Under the pieces are notes generated by a model that did not search any database, was not told the DNA's origin, and worked only from the letters and a program-made list of their open reading frames with translations. Below, one piece after another: positions 52,293 to 59,983 of a stretch of 64,000 nt of DNA. Each line of letters begins with the position of its first letter. The first letter of the stretch is position 1. This stretch comes from Pirellulaceae bacterium. Its GTDB lineage: Bacteria; Planctomycetota; Planctomycetia; Pirellulales; Pirellulaceae. The DNA is taken from assembly GCA_023382975.1 (NCBI GenBank), contig JAHDXO010000031.1, positions 54,846 to 118,845 on the forward strand, written 5' to 3'. Made by a program: the position numbers and the translations under genes.

Positions 52293-53228
52293 TCATCCCG
52301 ATCGCGCAGATTCTGCGGCGCGGTCGCCGACGATGCGCACGCCGTGACGCTGCAGGTAGGCGTTCCAGCCGTCCACGGTATCGCGATCGGGTGGCTTGAC
52401 CGTGTCGGGCAGTTCGGTCTGGAGGCTGAAGCGCGCGAGCTTGGCCCGCCAGAGGTCGTAATAGGGTAGCAGCTCGAACCCGTCCAGTTTCGGCAATTGG
52501 CGACTCAGGGCGACGATTCCGTCGAGGTGCTCCGGCCGCGCGTTGTGTTGTGGGATCAGGGGACACCGCACGATGATCTTCGCCCCGGCGTCGTGCAATT
52601 GCCGGAGGTTAGCCAGGATCAGGTCCGGCGGCTTGCCCACGTACTTCTCGTGCAGATGGCGGTTGGTTTCCTTGAAATCAAACAGCCACAAATCGACCAA
52701 CGGTACCAGGTCCCGCACGGCGCCCCATAGCGCGTACCCGGAGGTTTCGACGCAGCAGTGCAGCCCGCGCTCCTTGGCAGCGGCCAGCAACGCTGCGGCG
52801 AAGGCCGGTTGGAACAAGGGCTCGCCCCCGGACAAGGTCAGCCCGCCCCCGGATGCCCGATAGTATTCCCGGTCGCGGAGCACGACGTCCAGGACCTCGC
52901 CCACGGTCACCTCGCGCCCCACCAGCTCCAACGCGTGGGGGTCGCAAACCGGCGGGCAGACGCCGCACCCGGTGCAACGCTGGCGGTCGACGCGCACCTT
53001 GCCCGCCGCGTCGGTTGACAGCGCTTTTTCGGGACACACGGGCAAGCACGCGCCGCAGGCGATACACCGGTCCGGCTGGTACGAGAGCGACGGCTCGGAA
53101 GGGATGCTCTCCGGATTGCCGCACCACAGGCAGCGCAGCGGGCAGCCTTTCAGGAACACGGTCGTGCGGATGCCCGGCCCATCGTGGAGCGAAAACCGCT
53201 GGATGTCGAAGATGCGTCCGGTGGCCAT
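52293..53228 (-). CDS. Glycyl radical enzyme activating protein (radical SAM)
   Basis: 311 residues. The radical-SAM motif is CPLRCLWC (Cys 29, 33, 36), followed by a ferredoxin-like insert with two 4Fe-4S motifs (CIACGACLPVC at 55-65 and CTGCGVCPPVC at 85-95). This is the layout of activases for dehydratase- and lyase-type glycyl radical enzymes rather than classic PflA. GGGLTLSGGEPLFQP is the SAM-binding GGE segment. The ATG lies one base after the stop of the glycyl radical enzyme gene, so the two form a coupled pair. Activity is cytosolic and oxygen sensitive. Confidence 0.95.
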   Translation of the reverse strand: MATGRIFDIQRFSLHDGPGIRTTVFLKGCPLRCLWCGNPESIPSEPSLSYQPDRCIACGACLPVCPEKALSTDAAGKVRVDRQRCTGCGVCPPVCDPHALELVGREVTVGEVLDVVLRDREYYRASGGGLTLSGGEPLFQPAFAAALLAAAKERGLHCCVETSGYALWGAVRDLVPLVDLWLFDFKETNRHLHEKYVGKPPDLILANLRQLHDAGAKIIVRCPLIPQHNARPEHLDGIVALSRQLPKLDGFELLPYYDLWRAKLARFSLQTELPDTVKPPDRDTVDGWNAYLQRHGVRIVGDRAAESARSG

Positions 53229-53229
53229 G

Positions 53230-55653
53230 CTACTGGTGCTCCGTTCGCGCGATGATCTCCTCCTGCATGTCCGGCGTGAGATTCACGAAGAACTCGCTGA
53301 AGCCGGCGACGCGCACGACGAGGTCGCGATACTGGTCCGGATCCTTCTGGGCCGCCCGCAGGGTGGCCGTGGCGACCACGTTGATCTGCAGTTCCTGGCC
53401 GCCCTTGTGAAAATAGACGTTCACCATCGCGCGCAGTTTGTCGCGTTGGATGTCGTCGGCAATCATGCCGGCGTGAAACCGGATGTTGACTTGATAGCCG
53501 CATTGCCAGCTCTGCACCGCGTTCAGCTTGCAGACGGAGTTCAACGTGGCCGTCGGCCCGCTCCGCTCGCAGCCGGCCGAGGCGGCGACGGAGTTGGCCA
53601 CCGGCGTGCCGGCCAGCCGCCCGTCGGGCGTGGCCGGCGTGCGGTATCCGGCCAGCACCGCGCCGCTGCGCACCACGTGACAATTGCCGAACTGGCTGCC
53701 GTCGCGCGGGTCGCGGCAAATCTCCTTCATCGGCTCGTCGCGCAACTGCTCGACCAGGCGGATCACGTCGTCCAACCGCGGATCGTCGTTGCCGTGCTTG
53801 GGCGCGGCGCGCAGCTTGGCTCGGAGCCGCTCGTGGTCCTGGAAGTTCGCGGCGCAGGCCGCGGCGACTTCTTCGAGCGTGGCCTGCTGCTTGTCGTACA
53901 CGATCTCGCGAACCGCCGCCAGGCAGTCCACGGCGTTGGCGAAGGAGGTCCCGCCGCAGGAGAGGATGTTGTACTTGGTGCCCTGCGTCAGGTCGCGGGC
54001 CTGGTCGATGCAGCCGTCGAAGAAGCACGAGGTGAGCGGCGTCTGACCCCACTGCATCTGAGCCCGCAGCACCTGCATCTCCCGCTCGTACGACTGCTTG
54101 ATCCCGGCACGGATGTACTCGCCGACGGCGGCGGAGAATTGGGCGAACGACTTCAGCTCGCTCGGCGGCGGCGCGATGTTTTGCCACCGCCACTGGCTCT
54201 TGTAGCCGCGGCCGTTGGTCAACGCGGCCTCGATGGCATTCAGGTAACCCGCGTGCGCGCCCGGGTTGTAATAGAGCTGGCCGGGGATGCCCAACTCGTT
54301 GCAGCCCACCGGCACGTAGTTGTAAGCGTCCTCGCGCGAGACCCCCAGTTCCATCAGCCCCGCCACCACCACCTGGTCGTTCCACAGCATCGGAAAACAG
54401 GTCGAGTGCCGCAGCCGCGTCAGGCAGAAGTCGAAGAACTTCTGGTCGATCGCCGGGTGCCAACGCATCCAGACGAGCGGTTCCGGCAGCGCCAGGTTCG
54501 TCGCCCCCTCGATCATCAGCCAGCTCAGCCGGTTGGTCAGGTCGCGTCCGTCCGGCGTGGAACCGCCGACCACGAAGCCCTGCGTCAAATGGTGCTCAGG
54601 ACCCCAGTGGGTGTTGTCGTACATCTTGAGCACGAGGTTCTCGACGAGCCGCAGGACCTCGGCGTCGTCCAGCCGTCCGGCCCGGCGGTCGGCTTCGTAG
54701 AAGGGCAGCAGCAACTGGTCGAGCCGGTCGGGCGTGCAGGAGTAGCCGTGGCCTTCGACGTGGATCGCCTGGTGGGCCAGCCAGATCAGTTGCAGGGCCT
54801 CGCGAAACGTCTCGGGCGGTTGGTCGGCGATCTTGGCACAGATCCGGGCCATCTCGCGCAGCTCGGCCGCGCGGCTCGCCTGATCGCTGCGTTTCGCCTC
54901 GTCCTGCAGGAACTCGGCGTAGCGGCAGGCCCAGGCGTTCAGCCCCTCGAGCGTCTGCTCCGCGGCCGTGAGGAACGCCAGCTTGTCCGCATCGCGCTCG
55001 TTCTCGCGCCGCGCCCGCACCTGGTGCCGCAGTCCGCGGATGCCGACCTGCAACAGTTCGCGATAACTGGGGCTGAGATGCCCTTGGTTGGAAAGGAACT
55101 TGTAGTTGGGACACACGGCCGGGAGTTCGTCGTGACTCTTGACCGGCGGTTGGCCCAGGATCTCGGTGCGGTAATGGCCCCACAGATTCTGGTTCTTCCA
55201 ATAGTCGCGGATTTCCTCCGGCACTTGCCCGTCGAGATGGCCGTTGCGGTCGGGCCGCTCGCTGACGTAGATGCCGTTCTCGCCGATGCCCAATTCGACC
55301 ATGACCGGCATCGCCCCGGGGGATTCGCTGATCGCGCCGGCCAACCGGTCGTGCGGGCGGAGGTACAGCGGTACGGTCTGGAAGTACTCGCGCAGGGCCG
55401 CCGCCTTACGGACGATCCACGGCTGGCCCTCGGATTGGCGAAACACCTGGGTGAAGGTCTGGGCCCGATGCAAGGCGACGCGCACCGGCGACTGGACGAT
55501 CTCGCGCCGCAGGTCCGCTAGGCGTGCGTCGCCCGCGGGTGAGCCGGCCGAAGCCGGAGCGCCGCCGCAGGCCGCCGCTCCCAACGTGGCCCCGGCCGCC
55601 GCCAGGAATCTTCGCCGCGACATTTCATAGGAAGTGAAATGGTCCCGAGTCAT
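53230..55653 (-). CDS. Glycyl radical enzyme (PFL-like) with Tat/lipobox leader
   Basis: 807 residues, full length for the family. The thiyl-radical cysteine is in VPVGCNELGIPG (Cys 451, Glu 453; the GCxE signature of eliminases such as diol dehydratases). The glycyl loop near the end is VRVAGFSEFFVNLTPDM (Gly 784). A HxQGHLSPSY-like N-terminal segment (NQGHLSPSYREL at 189-200) is also family-like. Unusually, residues 11-33 read MSRRRFLAAAGATLG then AAACGG, a twin-arginine leader with a lipobox-like Cys. ATG 55653 has GGAGG eight bases upstream, so the leader is likely translated. Substrate unknown; the activase gene follows immediately. Confidence 0.9.
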   Translation of the reverse strand: MTRDHFTSYEMSRRRFLAAAGATLGAAACGGAPASAGSPAGDARLADLRREIVQSPVRVALHRAQTFTQVFRQSEGQPWIVRKAAALREYFQTVPLYLRPHDRLAGAISESPGAMPVMVELGIGENGIYVSERPDRNGHLDGQVPEEIRDYWKNQNLWGHYRTEILGQPPVKSHDELPAVCPNYKFLSNQGHLSPSYRELLQVGIRGLRHQVRARRENERDADKLAFLTAAEQTLEGLNAWACRYAEFLQDEAKRSDQASRAAELREMARICAKIADQPPETFREALQLIWLAHQAIHVEGHGYSCTPDRLDQLLLPFYEADRRAGRLDDAEVLRLVENLVLKMYDNTHWGPEHHLTQGFVVGGSTPDGRDLTNRLSWLMIEGATNLALPEPLVWMRWHPAIDQKFFDFCLTRLRHSTCFPMLWNDQVVVAGLMELGVSREDAYNYVPVGCNELGIPGQLYYNPGAHAGYLNAIEAALTNGRGYKSQWRWQNIAPPPSELKSFAQFSAAVGEYIRAGIKQSYEREMQVLRAQMQWGQTPLTSCFFDGCIDQARDLTQGTKYNILSCGGTSFANAVDCLAAVREIVYDKQQATLEEVAAACAANFQDHERLRAKLRAAPKHGNDDPRLDDVIRLVEQLRDEPMKEICRDPRDGSQFGNCHVVRSGAVLAGYRTPATPDGRLAGTPVANSVAASAGCERSGPTATLNSVCKLNAVQSWQCGYQVNIRFHAGMIADDIQRDKLRAMVNVYFHKGGQELQINVVATATLRAAQKDPDQYRDLVVRVAGFSEFFVNLTPDMQEEIIARTEHQ

Positions 55654-55734
55654 CCCAGGTTCCTCCGTCGTTCGATTAAGAATATCCCCGGCTTGTCCCT
55701 TTGAATTTGCCGCGAAGAGGTGTTCGCGAGGGTC

Positions 55735-57333
55735 TCACTTTGTCTTTCCGGTCGTGCCCAGGAACTCATCTTGCGTAAGCTGGCCGTCACGATCGGTGTC
55801 CAGCTTCTTGAACCGGGTCTCGCCAGCCTCCCGGTCGCTGCCGGCTAACGTGCTCATGAATTCCTCATGGCTCAACACGCCATCGTGGTTCTTGTCGCGT
55901 TGGCCGAAACGAGCCACGCGGTCCGGGGTGGTTGGGGGAACGCGCTGGCCTGCAGCGCCGGCCTCTTTCTTCTGTTTCCGCTCCGTCTTGGTTTGCGATC
56001 TAGGCATCAGGCCGTCGCGGGGCTTCGGCTCGGGCAGCTTGGCGAGGATGTCCGCGAAGCGCGCGCGGGCGGCTTGAACTGCGGGGTCAGTGGAGTTGGT
56101 CACGTCCGTGTAGCCGGTGCCGTCACGGCTCTCGCCGCAATCAAAGAACTTCTCGCCCTTGCCGCCCTTGGCGATTTCCAGCAGCCAGCGCGAGTCGCGC
56201 AAGACCCGGCCGTCGTCGAGATGGCTGTAAGCCCAGTCGCGGTGCTTCTCTTTTTCGCCGCGCAGCACGGGACCGAGGCTCGAGCCGTCGAAGGGTCGGT
56301 CTTTCGGCAGTTCCGCGCCGGCGGACTCGGCCAGCGTCGGCAGGATGTCGGTCAGGTCGGCCACGGCCCGCGATACGACGCCCGGCTTCACGCCGGGGCC
56401 GCGGACGATGCACGGCACGCGGGCACCCAGTTCGGTGACCGTGCCCTTGCCATCGCCGCCAGTGCCGTTGTCGCCGAGGAAGATGACCAGCGTGTTGTCA
56501 TCCAGCCCCTCGGCCTTGAGCCCGGCGAGCAGCTTGCCCATGAGATGGTCGAGGTACTCCAAATTCGACTTGAACGTCGCCGGCCAACGCTGGCCGGGCT
56601 GCCCGGGATCGGGAGTCTCCAGGTGCGGGCTGTGCGTGAGCACCGACGTGTAGTACACGAAGAACGGCTCGGTTTTGTGGCGGCGGGCAAAATCGATCAC
56701 GAAATCGTTGAACAAGTCGGGCCCGTAGTCGTCAGGCTTGGTCGGCAGGTACTTGCCGTTTTCGACGATGCTCGGATGCCAGTAGCGGCACGCCTGCCCG
56801 CCGCGCTCGTGGGCCGGATGCGTGATGCCGGGCGGCAGGTTGTGGTCGTAGGCCCACATCCGATATTCGTCGAAGCCCGCGTCGTGGATCAGCGTGGGCA
56901 GCACGCCGGAAAGCTGCCACTTGCCGACCAGCGCAGTGGCGTAACCGCGCGACTTGAGCAGGTCGGCGTGGGTGAAATGATTGCCGATCTGCGCCTGCGG
57001 TGATTTCGGATCGGGCTTGAAGGCCGGATCCTGCATGCCCAAAAAGCCGTTGTGGAAACCGTATTGCCCGGTCATCAACGCCACACGCGTGGGCGTGCAG
57101 AGCGGGTTGACGTAAAACGTCTCGAACCGCATCCCCTCGGCGGCCATGCGGTCCAGGTTCGGCGTCCGGTGTTCCGTGTTGCCGTAACACGCGAGTTCCT
57201 TCGCGCCGAGGTCGTCGGCCAGAATCAGGATGATGTTCGGTTGGGCGGCGGATTCTGGCGTCTCAGTGGCGAGCAGCGTGGCCCGCGGCCCGAGCAGCAG
57301 GGTGACGGCAATGGATACGATCGTGGGTTTCAT
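55735..57333 (-). CDS. Secreted sulfatase with C-terminal EF-hand pair
   Basis: 532 residues. Signal MKPTIVSIAVTLLLGPR, then PNIILILADDLGAKELACYG and the formylglycine site LCTPTRVALMTGQ (Cys 79; Thr in place of the usual Ser, a tolerated variant). GKWQLSG, FLGDNGTGGDG and KSNLEYLDHLMG follow. After about residue 430 there is a basic linker, then two EF-hand loops, DKNHDGVLSHEE and DTDRDGQLTQDE, absent from most sulfatases. It probably desulfates a polysaccharide and binds calcium. AAGGA precedes ATG 57333. Next on the strand is the glycyl radical enzyme. Confidence 0.92.
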   Translation of the reverse strand: MKPTIVSIAVTLLLGPRATLLATETPESAAQPNIILILADDLGAKELACYGNTEHRTPNLDRMAAEGMRFETFYVNPLCTPTRVALMTGQYGFHNGFLGMQDPAFKPDPKSPQAQIGNHFTHADLLKSRGYATALVGKWQLSGVLPTLIHDAGFDEYRMWAYDHNLPPGITHPAHERGGQACRYWHPSIVENGKYLPTKPDDYGPDLFNDFVIDFARRHKTEPFFVYYTSVLTHSPHLETPDPGQPGQRWPATFKSNLEYLDHLMGKLLAGLKAEGLDDNTLVIFLGDNGTGGDGKGTVTELGARVPCIVRGPGVKPGVVSRAVADLTDILPTLAESAGAELPKDRPFDGSSLGPVLRGEKEKHRDWAYSHLDDGRVLRDSRWLLEIAKGGKGEKFFDCGESRDGTGYTDVTNSTDPAVQAARARFADILAKLPEPKPRDGLMPRSQTKTERKQKKEAGAAGQRVPPTTPDRVARFGQRDKNHDGVLSHEEFMSTLAGSDREAGETRFKKLDTDRDGQLTQDEFLGTTGKTK

Positions 57334-57450
57334 GGTTTGTCCTTTTCCAAGCATTACAATCGGAGGCGGACGGGGGAACACGGTGGTGCTGCCAACGTCA
57401 TGTATTTCGCCTAGTAGGCGAGCATCCAGGTCTCGTGTTGCTGATCCGCG

Positions 57451-58455
57451 TCATTGGGGATTATCTTGTTTCGTCCTGGCCGGTGCCTTGAGCGTCGCGA
57501 TCAGGTAGTCCGTGGGCGTTTCGTGTTTCACGCCGGGCGCACCGGGATACACGAGTTCGCAGGCGACGCCCTGAGCGGTGCAGTGCTCCTGCAGCTTCAG
57601 GCCGAAGTTGGCGGTATGCGTCGGGTCCCGCTGTTCCTGGCCGAGGGCCGGCGGGGCCGAGTAGATCAGATAGACGGGGGAATCGCCGGGACTGACGAGC
57701 GCATACGGCGAATACTCGGCGATCCAGGGCAGGATCTGGTCGCGGCCGGCCAGGAACTGCGGGAAGGCGCCCAAGCCGAAGGCGTGACCGCCGTACTTGC
57801 TGTTCGGCGTCCACTCCTGCATCTGCTGCGGGTCGAGCGTGGTCTGCGCGCCGGTGACCGCGGCACACCACAGCCGCGTCGACTCGCGGGCGACGGGATC
57901 AGCGCTCTGGGGATCGGCCAGATCATCGTGAAAGGCCAGCCACAGGCTCGAACAGGCTCCCGCCGAGCCACCGGCCGCCCCGATCCGCGGCTTGTCGATG
58001 TTCCACTCGGCGGCTTTGCTGCGGACAAACTGCAAGCCGCGAGCCGCGTCGTGCAGCGGGACCTTCACAGGTGGTTTGACGCCGTCCGCCTCGGCGTGCT
58101 TGATGAACCGGTAGTTGATCGCCGCGACAGAGATTCCCGCTTTGAGCAACGCTTCGACGTCCACAAACCGGTTCACGCGTTCCTTCTCGCCGCCCGACCA
58201 TCCGCCGCCGTGGATCACGAACACCAACGGCGTGGGCGTGCTCGACTCAGCCTTCCAGAGGTCGAGGACATGCCGCTCATGCGGGCCGTACGGCACATTG
58301 GCAAACGTTGGCTGGGGAGGCGCGGGCAGCGCCTTGGCCGCTTTCTTGACTGCCGGACGGGTCGGTTTCGCCTGGTCTCTTTCCTGCGCAGATGCCGACG
58401 GTCCGACCAACAGCGCCGACAGCAGGACGGTGAGGAGAAGAGTCGCATGTTTCAT
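57451..58455 (-). CDS. Secreted alpha/beta-hydrolase (BD-FAE-like esterase)
   Basis: 334 residues. Signal peptide MKHATLLLTVLLSALLVG, a proline-lysine linker, then an alpha/beta-hydrolase fold: oxyanion HGGGW at 82-86, nucleophile elbow GGSAG at 162-166 (Ser 164), later YSAPPALG and VKHETPTDYL with the likely His. This combination fits carbohydrate esterases such as feruloyl or acetyl esterases. It is between two sulfatase genes on the same strand, supporting removal of glycan substituents. Confidence 0.88.
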   Translation of the reverse strand: MKHATLLLTVLLSALLVGPSASAQERDQAKPTRPAVKKAAKALPAPPQPTFANVPYGPHERHVLDLWKAESSTPTPLVFVIHGGGWSGGEKERVNRFVDVEALLKAGISVAAINYRFIKHAEADGVKPPVKVPLHDAARGLQFVRSKAAEWNIDKPRIGAAGGSAGACSSLWLAFHDDLADPQSADPVARESTRLWCAAVTGAQTTLDPQQMQEWTPNSKYGGHAFGLGAFPQFLAGRDQILPWIAEYSPYALVSPGDSPVYLIYSAPPALGQEQRDPTHTANFGLKLQEHCTAQGVACELVYPGAPGVKHETPTDYLIATLKAPARTKQDNPQ

Positions 58456-58465
58456 GGTGAGCCTT

Positions 58466-59926
58466 TCATTTTTTCTTGGCTTTCACCCTTTCCACCGCCG
58501 CCTCGGTCAAGGGTGCGTCGCCACCGGCGGCGATCATGGCGGGATAGACGGCGTCCCACCAGCGATCGTAGCCTTGGCGGAGTCTGTCCGCGACGTCCTT
58601 CTCTGTCGCGACGAGGTTGGTCCGGCAGGCCGGGTCCTGGCGAACATTGTACAGCGCCCAGCCGTCGCCGGGCGTGAGTCCCCAGATGAACTGGGCGTTC
58701 TTTGTGTACGTGGCGACATTCGAACCGCGCGCCACGTTGCGCAAGGCACCGCACTGACTGACGCCGCTGGTGAGGCACACCGGATCGTCGCAGGGGCGGC
58801 TGCGCACGAGCAGGTAGTCTTGCCAACGCACGCCAGCCATGCAGTCCTTGTGCTGGGCCGCCATGCCGCTGGGCCAACGGGCGTTGTGCTGGAAGACCAG
58901 GCGGTCGGCGAACCACGGATCGTCGCGGCCTTCGAGGAACGGAACGAGGCTGCGGCCATCGAGTTCCATCCCGTTCGCCGGCGCGGGCAACTCGACCCCG
59001 GCCAAAGCGGCGAGCGTAGGCAGCACGTCGACGTGCGCGGTGAGCGCGAATACGTCATGCGGTGCCCACCTGCCCGGCCAACGCCAGAAGCACAGGGCCC
59101 GCGCGCCGCCGGGCCAGGCCGTACACTTGCAGCCGCGCATCCCGGCGTTCCAGGTGTCCACGCCGTACGTTCCACCGTTGTCATTCATCAGGATGACGAT
59201 CGTCTTGCGGGCCAGGTCTTGCTCCTCCAGCCAGCGCATCAGCCGGCCCACATTCTCGTCGATGTTCGCCACCATGCCGAAGAACTGCGCGGTGTTCTCG
59301 TCGACTTGTCCGCGATACGGCTCGACATACTTGTCGGGCACGATCAACGGCGCGTGGGGCGACCACGTGGCCAGATAGCAGAAGAAGGGCTGCCCCGCGG
59401 ACCGCTGCATGAAGCCCATCGCTTCGTCGAACAGGATGTCTTCCCGGTACTTTCCGTTCTGGTAATGGGCGGGCTTTCCCGCGACGTAGTCGAAACCTCG
59501 TTTCCCCGGCGCGGTGTCGGCATCGGCGCTCAGGTGCCATTTGCCGATGCAGGCGGTGCTGTAACCGGCGGTCTTGAGAACCTGCGGCAGGATGGTCACC
59601 CGCGGATCCATCCGGCAACGCGGCGCGATCGTGTGCGTGACGCCCACCCGCAGGTTGAACATCCCGCTCATCAACGACGCCCGCGTCGGCGAGCACGACG
59701 AACTCACGCAGAAGTCGGCAAACCGCACGCTCTGATCGTGCAGCGCATCCAGGTGCGGCGTCTTCAGCACCGGGTTCCCATGCCGGCCCACATCGCCGTA
59801 GCCCTGGTCATCGGTGATGATGAGCAGAACGTTAGGCTTGCCCGCTGGTGCGTCGGCGCCATGCAGCACCATCCCCGGAGCGAGCAACAGAGCGGTCAGC
59901 AGTGTGATGGTGGAGATAGTGTTCAT
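58466..59926 (-). CDS. Secreted sulfatase (S1 family)
   Basis: 486 residues, signal MNTISTITLLTALLLAPGMV. PNVLLIITDDQGYGDVG provides the metal-binding Asp pair; CSPTRASLMSGMFNLRVG has the maturation Cys 78. GKWHLSAD, MNDNGGTYGVDTW and LFWRWPG-type segments complete the active site. It ends LTEAAVERVKAKKK, lysine-rich. The leader is almost the same as in the sulfatase at 50817. The start is taken at MNTIS for the signal; the frame is open 42 bases further upstream, and the ribosome site is weak. Confidence 0.92.
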   Translation of the reverse strand: MNTISTITLLTALLLAPGMVLHGADAPAGKPNVLLIITDDQGYGDVGRHGNPVLKTPHLDALHDQSVRFADFCVSSSCSPTRASLMSGMFNLRVGVTHTIAPRCRMDPRVTILPQVLKTAGYSTACIGKWHLSADADTAPGKRGFDYVAGKPAHYQNGKYREDILFDEAMGFMQRSAGQPFFCYLATWSPHAPLIVPDKYVEPYRGQVDENTAQFFGMVANIDENVGRLMRWLEEQDLARKTIVILMNDNGGTYGVDTWNAGMRGCKCTAWPGGARALCFWRWPGRWAPHDVFALTAHVDVLPTLAALAGVELPAPANGMELDGRSLVPFLEGRDDPWFADRLVFQHNARWPSGMAAQHKDCMAGVRWQDYLLVRSRPCDDPVCLTSGVSQCGALRNVARGSNVATYTKNAQFIWGLTPGDGWALYNVRQDPACRTNLVATEKDVADRLRQGYDRWWDAVYPAMIAAGGDAPLTEAAVERVKAKKK

Positions 59927-59983
59927 GCCGGGCACCAAGGATTCAGATCTGATCACAACGACTCCCACGCTGGCTCGATCAAC

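Noticed and set aside
52972..55521. 849-codon + strand frame opposite the glycyl radical enzyme
   Set aside because: The minus strand holds both catalytic motifs; the plus frame is compositional.
53230..55653. Downstream start (second Met at residue 11) for the glycyl radical enzyme
   Set aside because: No ribosome site precedes it, and it would still leave the twin-arginine leader in place.
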